Part shown: positions 34,923 to 47,100 of the stretch, one piece after another
Numbering within the stretch: position 1 is the stretch's first letter
Layout of the letters: each line of letters opens with the position of its first letter
Notes under the pieces: model-generated
Told to the model about the DNA's origin: nothing
The model's database searches: none
Seen by the model: the letters and a program-made list of their open reading frames with translations, nothing else
From: Hyposmocoma kahamanoa
Taxonomy: Eukaryota > Arthropoda > Insecta > Lepidoptera > Cosmopterigidae
Assembly: GCF_003589595.1 (NCBI RefSeq)
Contig: NW_020654080.1
Span: forward strand, 6,185,486 to 6,249,485
DNA length: 64,000 bases
Direction: 5' to 3'
Position numbers and translations under genes: made by a program

Positions 34923-37900
34923 GTAAGTATCATGAATTATTCTTATATTGTTGTAGCATATTTGGGGGAAACCGAGTCAAGAATAGTGGTGCANNNNNNN
35001 NNNNNNNNNNNNNNNNNNNNNNNNNNNNNNNNNNNNNNNNNNNNNNNNNNNNNNNNNNNNNNNNNNNNNNNNNNNNNNNNNNNNNNNNNNNNNNNNNNNN
35101 NNNNNNNNNNNNNNNNNNNNNNNNNNNNNNNNNNNNNNNNNNNNNNNNNNNNNNNNNNNNNNNNNNNNNNNNNNNNNNNNNNNNNNNNNNNNNNNNNNNN
35201 NNNNNNNNNNNNNNNNNNNNNNNNNNNNNNNNNNNNNNNNNNNNNNNNNNNNNNNNNNNNNNNNNNNNNNNNNNNNNNNNNNNNNNNNNNNNNNNNNNNN
35301 NNNNNNNNNNNNNNNNNNNNNNNNNNNNNNNNNNNNNNNNNNNNNNNNNNNNNNNNNNNNNNNNNNNNNNNNNNNNNNNNNNNNNNNNNNNNNGAGCGTC
35401 AATATTTTCACATTACACTTAAAATTTAAAAATTTATTAAAGTCTACAACTCATTCGTAAGGCAGATTGCCCTGAGAAGAATGATTATGAAACTCTAGGG
35501 GTTGCTCCTTGTAAATATTAGTATAATTTAATTGACTTATAAATTTCACATAAAATTTCAATTTATAATTTTAATTATATTATGAATATACTTCAATCAT
35601 AATCTAAAAATATTGTATTTTATTATATTTACATTATCTTTCGTATTCATTTAGTTTCGAATTTATTATTTGTTTAGTTTATACAACATGCAAATGGCGT
35701 CAGGGAGCTGGTTATCGTATCCGCGGCACCCTCTAGGTTATAGCTGAAAATCAGCGGTTTGCTCTTAAGTGTTTACTTAAGTCAGAAAAGTCAGTGGTCA
35801 GTGGTTACTGACGCTGAGCTATGGCCTTTTTGCACTGCTGCAGCACACATATGTAACTGGGTGTCAAGCAGTGCTGCAACTCTGCTGTTTTTTCTTTTTT
35901 TTTACTTATTTTTGTGTTATGTATATGTGTCTGTAGATCCAAATAAACATTTTATCTATCAATCTATCTAATCTATTGATGTCTGACAAATTCACACAAA
36001 AGGTAATTGTTACAGGAAAAAGTTGGTGGAAGAAAGTGGACCATTCCAGGGACATCCTTGAGGTCTTAGATAACCATCAGCCTTTGGCCACCAATAATGT
36101 CATGGAAGAGTTTGATGTTGAGATTTTGAGGTAATGCTTGTAATCTTGGTACTTTATGATGAAATCTATATAAATATGCGTCACAATTACCGAGCAACCT
36201 ATTTTCTTCTTATTAGCTTCTTATTTTAGAGTCCCATGTTCAGAAGGTAGTATCGTAGACTTGTGTAAGTATCATAATCCCAGGCAAATTGTATGTGTGA
36301 TTCTATAACATTATAACTAGAGATTTGATTTTGTAAATCGAATACAGCACTATTAACGAAAAATTTTTTTTTTCCAGTCAAGAGAAAAAAAACTATACCT
36401 TGGACATGCCAGAAAGTAGTGACAGTGAATCCATCAGTAGCATTGTAATTCCACAGAGAAAGCTGTTCACCCAGAAAGAGAACCTACATCAAAAAATGTT
36501 TGGCCGAGTTTTCGGAGCTGGGACAAGAGAAACTCTATCACAACAAAATAAGACCAACATAGCAGACAAGACTGCCAATGTAGGCCCAAAAAAATTATTT
36601 AACCAGGGGCCTAAACGATCTAAACCTGTATTTCCTGCCGCATTACTGAATATGTCACCAGATAAAACAGTTTCTAACAAAACTACAGAAATGGCAGCAG
36701 GACTAAAAGTACCATCGAGACATCTGTTTGGCAATCGCCCTAGTACAAAAAGAAAGAATATGTTTGCAGATTTCGTTGTCTCAGAGAGTGAAGATGATAT
36801 ATCAGAGGTGCAACCAAAAATGTTTGCTTTTGCACTCAATAAGAACCCAGTTAGACACAGCAGATCTATGTCTCGTGGAATTCGAGAACCGTCGCCTACT
36901 TCAAGTATTACCACAACTGACATAGAAATGGATGATTGGAATATGTTGCCCTCGTCTACAATGGTTGAACAGCAACTGGAAGCTGCTATGCCTGCTTCTA
37001 CTCCCAGAAAACGTTCCCGGCTTAGCAAACTGTCTGAAGCATTAAAGTCTGTTAATACTATATCAACTGCAATGCAAGAAGTTAACAACCATCAAGGAAT
37101 AGAGGCCGAAGTACGAAATAACGTAGAAACTAGCCAAAAAGGAATTAAAACTGCTGATGTTAGTGACAAAACCAAAGATGATGTGGCAATGGAAGGCTTT
37201 TACAATGAAAATCAAGAGCAGGTAATTGAACATGATGATAAGGAATGTGAAGACAACAGACTTTTACAAAATGGAAATGATATGGTGATACCCGAATACA
37301 AAGGCCACGATGAAGCCCTTAGTCAGCCAGGAAAACGTACCCGGCTTAGCAAACGTTCTGAAGGATTAATACCATTGGAAGAAGCTAAACGTCATGAGGA
37401 AGTTGAGGCTGAGATAGAAAAGAACATAAAAGCTAGCCAACAAGAGACAGAAGCTTGTATTAATGGCAAGGCTGAAAGTGACTTGGCACTGGAAAGTAAT
37501 CACGAAGAAAATCAGGAGAAAGAAATTATACAGGATAATATGTATAACGAACTTGAACAACAACAAAAACATAGTAAGGAGATATCCCAAAATAAAAGCA
37601 AGGCAATAGAATTTGAAGATGAATATCAAGAGACCGAAGGAGACCAGAACGAAAGTAAAAAAGTAGAAGACGAAGAGCAAAATGAAAACGAAGATAATGA
37701 AGATGAAGAAGAAAGTGAAATCGAGGAAAATGAAGGCAAAGAACAAAGTGAAATCGAAGATAATGAAGATGAAGAAGAAAGAGAAATCGAGGAAAGTGAA
37801 GACAAAGACCAAAATGAAATCGAAGAAAATGAAGACGAAGAGCAAAATAAAACCGAAGAAAATGAAGACGAAGAGCAAAATGAAATCGAAGAAAATGAAC

Positions 37901-40900
37901 ATGAAGAGCATAATGAAAGTCAAGTAGAAGAAATTTATGAAGAAGAGGAACAAGTTCGAAATGAAAGTATAGAGGTTGAAGAACAGGAAGACGTCGAAGA
38001 ACAAAATGAACATCAAGAAATGCAAAGGCACGAAGAAGTGGACGAAAGTGAGGACATTGACAATCAGGAAAATGAAGAAAGCGAAGATAATGAAGAAGAG
38101 CAAAATGAAAGTCAAGAAGTAGAAGAAAGGTCCGCAACAGATGATGAGGTTCATAATGAAAGTCAAGAGCTCGAACTACAAGAAGCCGAAGAACACGAAA
38201 GCGAGAATGAAATCGAACAAGGTGATATTATCGATGACAGTGAAGAAGCTCAAATTGAGGATGCGCAGGATGATCAGAAACTAGTATATGAAGATGATGA
38301 TGAGGAGCAAAAAGATGGAGTGCAAAATGATAAAGATCAAATCGGAAATGAAAGCGAATCGCCAAATATGTCTCACGACACGACTGGCAGAAACCGACAA
38401 AAACAAAGCAACACGGCATCTCCTGAAGCCATCCTTCATAACATAACAAATGAAATGGATACGTTTACAGCCAAAGGTCGAAACACTAGCATTCGAAAAA
38501 CAAAGAGTATTTTAAAAAACTTTACTATCAGACCAAGTCTTGCACCTCTGAAAGACAGTACTGGTTTCAGCGATGGCACAAAGAATTCCAGTGCTGAAGG
38601 CTCAGGGTGGGACTCTCATAGAACTACGCGTAGAACGCTTCGACAAACTTTTGGTAAAGATTTTACTCCAAGAAAATCACTAAGGGCGTTGGTCATGGAG
38701 AAATCGGCTAAGCGACAAACACTAATTGATGCAGCTAATGCTAATTTACAAGAAGCTGAGCCATCTGTAGATGAAAGTGACCATCAAGATATGCAAGTAG
38801 CCGAAGACCAAATTGATTACGAAGAGAATGCTCAGGAGATAGAAGAATCTGCGCACGAAGTCTCCAGACGTACTAGGCAAATAACACTTGAAATGTATTT
38901 ACAGAAAATAAAGAAAAATAACATGGAAAGAAAGCTTAAAATTGTAAGTATATCTTATTTTGCTTCCTTGATGGTATCGTCTGTTTAAAGGTAAAACCAC
39001 ACAAGTGATATTTTCCACACAAGTCTTAATTTATTTATCTATGCTAAGAAAGACATCTGCAGAAAGATGGTGAATTTGTTACAACTGGTATATAATTGTA
39101 GAGATTTTTTCGTGGAAAATGTCACTAATGTGGTTTTACCTGTAAGCAGACGATATGGTGCAGGATTATTTGTTACATTTTAGTGATTATTTTTTATCAA
39201 GCATAAAAAATAATCACTAAAATTGCGCACTTCATCTTTTTGTTCACATTTGCATTGTGAACTTTTTTTTATTATGTCATCATGTTTCTACATTTTATTC
39301 TTTACACAGATTTGTAATTTACAAAAACGATTCTACTTCACACAATAACCTTTATAAATAATTTTAAGGGAAATTGAAATTTTGTTTAAATGATGGACCT
39401 AAAATATCACAATATTACCAACCCTACATTGTATACCAGTTTATTTATGTAAGTTTACCTAATTATGGCAAATGTTCTATCATCTGTTTACAGGAAGAAC
39501 AAGTACGAAATTCGTTCAAAACCGACCCTCTCAAGGATATAATGAACTTCCGAGTACCATCGAAACAACGCCGTCCTAACGCAAAACCATTCAAGTCTCT
39601 TATGACAGCTCCAAAAGTGAAAAGAATCAGGTCAAATCTGATATCTTTGGAGGATCTGCCACCAGAACTCATTGAGGATATGAAGTATAAACCTCCAAAA
39701 AGATTCCGACCTAGCAATGCGTCTTGGATAACAAATCGATTGTACAAATTTTTGGAGAGCAAATTAGAAACTAGGTAAGCCATATAACATAAAATATCGA
39801 GCAGTTTCGTGGCTTTTCGTTAATTCTTAGTTTAGGATAACTTTCTTGAGATATTGTTTATACTAACTAAACATATGTGTTTAGATGTTCAAAACAAAAT
39901 AGGATATTTTACGAAACACAAAATGCAAAAGACTAACTACATACATACTAGAGATGTGCACTGATCGTAAAGTCGGTGGCGGCGTGTGATGGTTTTCCAA
40001 CCGGCGGCGACGGCGTTATCGGCGTGGCATTTATTTTTAAGATGTTTAAAAAATCACTAAAAGATAGCTTAAATCAACTTTTGTATTTATTTTCAACTTT
40101 TTAGCAGATATGTAGATTGGTTACCTTTAATAAAACTGATCAACTTAAAGAAATTAATATCGGACATAACTTATTGATGACCTTAGTTATTAGTCAGCTG
40201 TGATCACGGGATCTGTGAAAGGCCCGAAACATTGATTTGTTTGAATATGTAAATACGTATACGCGATTTTGATCCGAAAAAAGTAGTTGTACTTCCAACT
40301 TAAAGAAAGTTTGAAGACAATGATCACATTAAAACAAACGCTCTTAATTTAAATCTACTATGAATATGATGTATACACATACACATATACACAGGATCGT
40401 AATTCATTTTAATTGTACGGAAATATAGTTAACAAAGAAGCTTTATTAAAATACAACAAATTTTCGCCACGCCGATTTTACGTCGGTGAAATCATCGGCG
40501 GGGGTGGCGCGACGAACATGTCTACTACATACATAGATACTCATTTAAAACTAAGCATAAAATTAAGTATACCTTTATTGTATATAATAATATACTTCCG
40601 AACACATAATTCGAGTAGTGTTGCCAGGTTTTTGCGAAGTTAATTCGCCAATTTATTTGTGTTAAGTAGCCAATATTCGCCCAAGCTATAAAATCCCTAA
40701 AAATCAAGGAAAATAATTCTACAATTCTGCTTGCTGCCGGAAATTGGGGAATATGAACTCTCTTATTTCCCGAATTCCCCACACGTAGAAATACTCAAAC
40801 CCCCAAGTAAGTTGTTTTACAACTCCATTCCCCACAACACCTCCAATCAAGTTTGTAATTCCCCAGACATTTTATTAAGTAGCCTAAAATCGCCTTTGTC

Positions 40901-43505
40901 TATTTCAAACAGCCTAAATATCGCCAAGTCGCCGAGTTATTTTCAAAAGGTTTTGTTGAAAATTTTAATTGCGAAACCGGGAAAAACTTTCTTCAATGAT
41001 AATAATATATTTTTTATTCTAGCACTTGAAAATAAAAATGCAAGGTGGCTCGATTTATGTGTCCGGGAGTGTATAAACAAATTCCACTTCAAATCGCAAT
41101 TTGATTAAATAGAGAAGAATGACTAGGAAACTCTAGCAGTTGCTAAAGTTTCACAGAGAGTGCGGTGGAATTAATTGAACGATTTAATCATCGGGTGACT
41201 AGACGTAGGCTGAAGTTCCACCCCTATGTTGTGGATATTTCAAAGATTCGCACGAAGCATTACAATTCCACATTAATATGACGAACGGCTACGAAGTGGA
41301 ATTCCTTGCCTGCAGACTTATTATTCCCTGAACACTAACTTTAGCCTTTTCAAGGCGAGTGTTAATAGGCATTATTTAGGTGCATGCTCCATCGACGACC
41401 TCATCGCACTTATTTTATAATAAAAAAAAATTAATCAAGCAACCATGTTTAAAACTCAATTACTATATATATTATTATGATTAAAACACTTTATTATTAT
41501 TATACAATACTTGTATTACTCAGGTACGATTACAAAGCCCGCGTAAGGTCAGAGGCGTTAGTACAAGTGATATACAACTTCGTCCGCGATACCCGCCGCG
41601 ACCGCATCGCGCCATCCCACATGGTCAACGAGCTGAAGAGAGAGATGGCACGGCTCGACATTGTTAAAACCCATGCCGATTTCTATAATTTCTTCCATGA
41701 ATACTTGCCCAAGGAGGTTAATCTTAAGGTAATTATTTAATGTTTTTATTTCGTCGCTCCATAGCAAGATTTTGTTGTGGAAGAATTCGTGCAGGAAGGA
41801 CTGCCACCTTACCTATTATTGCTAACGCCAAGCAGTAATGTTAGCTTTATTGCGTTCTGGTTTAGTAGGCTGCTGGTGAAATTACAAGTATATGAGACTT
41901 ATCAACTTATGTCTCAGGGTGACGGACGCAGTGGCAGTGCCAGTGCTCCTCAGATTTTTGTTTTAAAGCTTTGAGTGGCATGGCAACTGTTATTGACAAG
42001 CCTGTCGCTTACCATCAGGCGCACGACTTGTTCGTCCCGTCACTTTACCAAGTTAAAACTTACCTCATTAGAAAAAAAGTGACAGTCGAGGATAAAAATC
42101 ATAGTTGCTAATTATCACTACCTTTAATGATAGAGGAAAATAATCATAATTAATTCTGCATGCTTAATCATCATAGACGGTTCATAAACTTCTTCGAGTC
42201 TTGTGAAATACTGGCTTAATTCAGACAGGGGTCTGAATTAAGCCAGCACGAAGAACTATGGCGTAAACTCCTCTTAGAGAAACGAGACGTATACGAGTTG
42301 ACAGGGATGAGGTTAGATTTGACATGTTAAGTATTTCTATTTTCTTAACCCTCTGTCTGTCGCACACTTTCACTATACGCATATTGTAGGGATTTGACCC
42401 CAAGAAGTCCAAACCCTACAAAATTATATTTTCAAACTTTCATTGTAATATTTTTTTATAATTAAGTTTTATAAATAACAAACAAATAGAATTTCAAATG
42501 TAAATATTAAAATCTTTATTAATTTGTAAATTAATATGCACTTTAAAAATAGGATCTTTATTTTTAATTGGGATTCGGGGATCACGAAATAAAAATCTAC
42601 TGCAACATCTAAAACTAAAATCTTTTTTCTTTCCTAAAACGTTTTAAAGAATATAATAAAAAATATTGAACAAAAAAACCCAATAAAAAAAACTTTTGTA
42701 ATGGGACAGGCACACAAATTTTCACTCTCCAATTATATCCAATTAAATCGTAAGATTTTAAGATGTAATAACAATAATTATTATTAATGCCAAAAGTTGA
42801 TTCCATTAGGGTTGAACCCCAGTTGTCAATCCGCACCACGTTCATACTAAACAGGTTTTTTTTATATGGAGTATCTTCAACACACAACGCTGAAACGTGT
42901 ACAAAATGCCTGTTTCGTATTGACGCGCCAGCGCCGTGCGTGGTGACAATTCCCATCTTAAAGGTGGAAGCGAATTTTTGTAACGACATTGTACGTAGCA
43001 TATTGATCTTTATGGTCAATTGTGTAACGTACAAACTAGATACGAGCCAAAATCTTCTGGGGAATGCGCGAGCAATCTCACGCTTACATTCCGTTCCGCC
43101 GCAATATAAATTGAGCCTTAACTTTTTGTATCCACGTTCACGTAAGTTATTTAGAAAATATAAATTTTAATTGAATATTTCGGTAATACGGTGGTGATAC
43201 GTGTTGTAGTGAGGTGCGACGCTTAATTGTAATATTACTGTTTATTGCGCTTTAAGGTGACTTTTTTGCGTAATATAATTTACGATCTATGGACATGTAA
43301 TAGTAAATATTTCCTCAGCGTTCTCACTGCAGATCTTTCCACATGTAATGTGAAAGATCAGAGTAAAAGCAAGTTGTAAAGAAATTAAGACTTATGCTCA
43401 GAACAACAAATTTAGATTTAATTTTATTTGCAGGTGATACCAGACGTTCTGAACGACATACCACTTCCAAAAGACGGAGTGTTCTCGGATATAATAGTGT
43501 CTTAA
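34697..43505 (+). CDS. CENPT: CENP-T-like kinetochore protein with C-terminal histone fold, 6 exons
   Basis: Probable CENP-T, the DNA-associated CCAN subunit that links centromeric chromatin to the outer kinetochore. Exons: 34697-34922, 36016-36130, 36378-38943, 39494-39774, 41524-41728, 43434-43505. Phases agree, giving 3465 bp and about 1154 residues, assuming no exon in the 400-base gap. Seen: N-terminal SP/TP sites (S6, T16, S30, S58); a low-complexity acidic middle (about 520-770) with seven 11-residue units; a basic Ser/Thr-rich segment; and a C-terminal region (about 1040-1135) predicted helical. The C-terminal region ends LPKEV..(V)IP (1124-1134), the block that closes the CENP-T histone fold (LP-x-E-Y...IP). 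Known: Lepidoptera lack CenH3 and build kinetochores through CCAN with CENP-T. Inferred: identity rests on this C-terminal pattern plus overall architecture; another histone-fold protein is the main alternative. A candidate polyadenylation signal AATAAA is at 43913-43918. Confidence 0.75.
34994..35393. other. Assembly gap, 400 N
   Basis: A run of N inside intron 1 of the CENP-T gene. Exon 1 and exon 2 fit in phase across it, but a small exon hidden in the gap cannot be excluded. Confidence 1.
35755..35980 (+). repeat. Probable LINE 3' end in CENP-T intron 1
   Basis: A T-rich stretch and 'aataaacattttatctatca' followed by repeated ATCT. The open frame here contains a long Phe/Leu run from T-rich DNA and is not read as a gene. 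Confidence 0.45.
36016..36130 (+). CDS. CENPT: CENP-T exon 2
   Basis: Residues 76-114. It has a TTGTTACAG acceptor and GTAATG donor. It encodes RKSWWKKVDHSRDILEVL and then VMEEFDVEILR. The C left over from exon 1 plus GA gives arginine in frame, so exon 1 can splice straight to this exon across the gap-containing intron. Confidence 0.75.
36378..38943 (+). CDS. CENPT: CENP-T exon 3 (large central exon, acidic repeats)
   Basis: Residues 114-969, opened by a T9-CCAG acceptor and closed by GTAAGTAT. An open frame of more than 850 codons. It contains two related blocks starting KRSRLSKLSEAL (325) and KRTRLSKRSEGL (433), then a Glu/Asn/Asp-rich repeat section. After that comes a basic Ser/Thr segment with RRTLRQTFGKDFTPRKSL, ending near MERKLKI. 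Long open frames on the opposite strand here are a by-product of the GAA/GAT-rich codons. Confidence 0.9.
39494..39774 (+). CDS. CENPT: CENP-T exon 4 (linker and first helix of histone-fold region)
   Basis: Residues 970-1063. It has a TGTTTACAG acceptor and a donor GTAAGC after AG. It is basic and proline-rich (VPSKQRRPNAKPFK, KPPKRFRPSN), followed by SWITNRLYKFLESKLETR, the likely first helix of the fold. Confidence 0.88.
41524..41728 (+). CDS. CENPT: CENP-T exon 5 (core of histone-fold region)
   Basis: Residues 1063-1131. It has a TTACTCAG acceptor and GTAATT donor. Helices are suggested by VRSEALVQVIYNFVRDTRR, PSHMVNELKREMARLDIV and ADFYNFFHEYLPKEV. The order and spacing match CENP-T's second and third helices and the LP-x-E turn. 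Its GC content is visibly higher than the flanking introns. Confidence 0.88.
41787..42050 (+). repeat. Family A repeat in CENP-T intron 5
   Basis: Plus orientation, starting 'attcgtgcaggaaggactgc' and ending 'cgcacgacttgttcgtcccg'. It begins about 60 bases after the exon 5 donor. Confidence 0.8.
43434..43505 (+). CDS. CENPT: CENP-T exon 6 (C-terminal tail, stop)
   Basis: Residues 1132-1154: VIPDVLNDIPLPKDG then VFSDIIVS and TAA at 43503-43505. The acceptor is TTTATTTGCAG. The leading V-I-P completes the CENP-T-like LP-x-E...IP block. The same bases in another frame form an unrelated open frame. Confidence 0.82.
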   Translation: MIPDVLNDIPLPKDGVFSDIIVS

Positions 43506-43600
43506 GAATTTTACACCCAAAAAAACAAAGATATTCACTTTGGGAACTGGACTTTTGGAGTATATTCATTAGACTATCGGCTACCCAGTTGTTCAGAAAA

Positions 43601-43771
43601 AGGGCGCTTTCAAATTGACGCTTATAGACGCTGCAGTCGCGCCGCCACTACTAATTTTCATACAATATTTAGAAGCGCAGCTGTAGCGCCGCTGTAGCAC
43701 ACGCGCTCGCCATTTAAGTGAAGTAAAAATTACTGAAGTGCTTCTACAAGCGACTAATTTGAAGGCGCCCT
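43601..43771. mobile_element. MITE with AGGGCGC(C)TTCAAATT ends, copy 1
   Basis: AGGGCGCTTTCAAATTGACG at the left and 'cgactaatttgaaggcgccct' at the right are inverted. It lies about 100 bp downstream of the CENP-T stop. A related element is at 44027-44155 and a diverged one ends at 11838. Confidence 0.72.
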
Positions 43772-44026
43772 AAAATCTCATGTATTTTTGAACTACGTTA
43801 ATAGTGACAATCTATAGAATTTAACATTTCATACTGAATATAAAGCTGATTTTCAGAGCGTTCGAGGTCGGAAACAGACGCGAGATTAGACACACAATAG
43901 ACTGTTTAAGTCAATAAACGAGTCTCGCGCGCGGATGTCTACATGTAATGGTCGATGCTTTAATATATTGAATTAGCCAGTTTATCGTGAGACGAGTTGA
44001 GTCCGGGTTAGCGGGTTAGGATGCCT

Positions 44027-44155
44027 TCAAATTAGACGCGAGTGCTTCAGTAATATTTAGTTCACTAATTGTGATTGCAAAACAGACGCACGTGTGGCAC
44101 GACAGTGGTGCCACTGCAGTGCTTCTATAATAAGAGTATAATTTGAAGGCGCCCC
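44027..44155. mobile_element. MITE with AGGGCGC(C)TTCAAATT ends, copy 2
   Basis: 'gccttcaaattagacgcgag' at the left and 'aatttgaaggcgcccctg' at the right repeat the ends of 43601-43771 in shorter form. Confidence 0.55.
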
Positions 44156-47100
44156 TGTGGTTACCGATTTCTTTCTAATATATAATACTTTTCTTGTAAT
44201 GGCAATATGAACAGTGATGTGAATAGCCATTTCAGAGACCAAAAGTAAATTTCATCTTTTTAATAGTAATTGTAAAGGGACGGCATTATTTTCAAACTCT
44301 GTCCAAAAGTAGATAAGTTGTGCTTGTTCTTCTTTACTAATATTTTGTTGTAACTGAGTAAATATTATTGTATGAACTGATTTTTATTTTTATTATGTTT
44401 CGGAATTGTTCATTAATACGTAGATTAAATGCTATGATTATACAGTTGTGTTTTTTTCCAGGTAACCTACGTTTTTATAATTTTGGGCGCTATTTGCGTT
44501 CTATGTATGTACATAATTTATGTTTTATTAATTGACACTTTTCAGTTAAATAATCAAATTTAATTGACAGGATTTTAAACCAATCACTTGCAACCAACTG
44601 GCTGCCAGACTGACTGACATGTTATATAAAAAATAAAAAAGAAACGCTCCTTACAATATACAAAGCATATTTGAAAACCGAGACGATTTCATTGAATCCA
44701 TAATATACCTATAGTGCATGGTGTGACGCCTATAAAAGGGCCTATGCCGCGAGCGGCGCAAGCAAAGTGAATGGGCTATTGCTTCACAACATCATTTGCT
44801 CCCGAATTTCCAATTTAATCGCGTGCCTACTAGACGGTGCCAAGATATTGATTACACCCGGGCGCTAGCGCTATATGTTAGCACCGTACTTTTTTAGCTT
44901 ATTACTCGTGCATATCGACACTGTAAAGGTAAAACGTCTGACGTGCATTAAAAAAATATTTTTTTAAGAAAAATTTAAAAAATCAACGTATTTGTGATAA
45001 GGAAAAGCTGAGACTTTCTAGTTTTCCATACTCGTGTAACAAATAAAATTAGAGTCAGGATTTTTTTTATATTTACCAAATGCACGATAGATGTTTTTTT
45101 ACCTTTCCAGCGTCTCGATACTATGTGAAGATAAGTCGCTCGGTACCGACTCCGACAATAAGCAATAACAGGCACAATCAAGAGCACATCATTGACACAA
45201 TTAGGACCAATATTATCGCCAGCGGCATAAAGGTGAATATTTGACGTGCGCCTGAGCTAAAAAGTCGAATAATTACGTAAAATATCACTGCACTTTAACA
45301 ACACTGACTGAACGCTAGCACCACTTCACCACCTTTTTCTGTGTTAGATAAATGTTTAACCTACTTGAGCCATCACTTCAGAACTGAAGCAGCCTCGTGT
45401 CGTGGCTCCATTGCCGGAACCAATACCGAACTTCAAAATAGATACATATTTATTGGTTTCAGAAATGTTACATACATACAAAACAGTCACAATTACGTGC
45501 ATTTGGCAGTCGCCGACACAATAAATAAGTAGTATTTAGCACGTAGTACATAGTATCGGGAAAGATACGTAAAAAAAAAACAATCGTATATGTAGGGCTT
45601 ATATATTTCGAAAATAGCAGGGTATAAATGTAAACCTATGTTATACAACGGAGCACCATACACATACAAATTATATTGCAATACGTACGCAGTTACAGAC
45701 ATGATACAAAGTTAACTGAATATGAAAAATACATCTCGCTTACATCTATTCTTATTTATTTGTTGACAGAATAAAAGCAAATTATTTCTGCAATTTCAAC
45801 ATAGTGTGTGGTATATCAATATACATATAGTCAATATCGAAGGTCTCTGACAAGTTTGATATTTTCACAAAGGGTTCTTTTTTTTCAATGTATTATAAGT
45901 TAGTAAGGCGTACAAAACGAAGGTATTCATCGACTTTTGATACTGACTGTACATAAAGAAATAATTTTCAAACTGAATTTGCTAATTATAAGACCTGAGT
46001 CCGGTTTTAACATACCTATTTTCTTAGATATAGGCAAACCTGAAAATTACGTAAAACCATAGTATAATAAAAACAAGTAGGGCAATTTCTGCCTGTTCGG
46101 CGTCATCAATGACTTCTTGTCGCTCTGAGGGTAGGGTTGTCACAATATTATTTTAGTTGTATCTACAGATTGTAAACAATTTGAAAAAATTAACGTATTC
46201 ATCACAGTATTCTCGTGCTATATTGAAATAACCTTTGTTAAATGCACCAGACACTTAAGTATTGATATTTTTATACCAGCATCGCGGATTAGTGTCTCGA
46301 TTGTAGGAGTATGATTATGAAATAGTAATGAATCCTATAATATATATAATAATATAACAATCCTGAATTTGAGTCACTCTTGTTCAAACCACAATGAACA
46401 CAACACCTCCTCGTACCTTTCTACATAACTTGTGACTACAGTGATCCTTCGTACCCAACCTTACGGTATACGAGAAGGGCACTAGAACCTGTGCGTGCAC
46501 AGGAACCTTCTAAGTTCAGTTTCTGACCCCAGATCAGCCAGTGTACAGGGTTGTCCAGACCGTTGCAATACACCCGAGACTAGTGTACCCTACAGTACCC
46601 TATTTTCCACATAGGTACCAACCGTAAACACAACAATAAACACTACTTTTTACTATTTGATGTAATTTTCGAAACACCAAGCGAATGCTTAAATTCTGTA
46701 ATGAATTAAGTGTGCGATGACCCGCGCTAAGCAACGTGAGTGCGCCGCGAGATTATACAAATGTGTGCGTCCATACAAGGCGCGTGGCGAATGTGCACAC
46801 ATACAAACCGCGCTGCTACGTTTGTATACCCTACTTGTCTTATTATCAGTGATAGGAATTGAGGGAGTTAATTTAACTAAACTCAGCAATAACGAGAACA
46901 TTCCCTTCTACAAATCCCGGGACTTCTGGGAACTGATTGTATTTGAATATGCGTATTATTTATTGAAATTTGAGTACGTTGGCGACAAATTATTATTTAC
47001 TAATAAGTATGTGCTACAAGTTATTGTCTCAAAAAATAATATTGTAGTTGTGTTTCTATAGGTAATTACGTATTTAAATAAATAACCATTTAAAAAATAA

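Noticed and set aside
36489..38166. Long open frames on the minus strand opposite the CENP-T exon (including Phe-rich and Leu/His-rich ones)
   Set aside because: They are mirror images of the GAA/GAT/AAT-rich coding strand, low in complexity and without splice or domain support.
40731..41108. Open frame of 125 codons in CENP-T intron 4
   Set aside because: It lies in AT-rich intronic DNA with Asn/Ser/Ile-rich composition and no domain or conservation clue.
42615..43170. Overlapping open frames of 127-139 codons on both strands in CENP-T intron 5
   Set aside because: They overlap each other, lack recognisable motifs and have no supporting splice structure.
46717..47061. Open frame of 114 codons
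   Set aside because: There is an overlapping frame on the other strand, no motif, and an abrupt change to AT-rich intron-like composition halfway.
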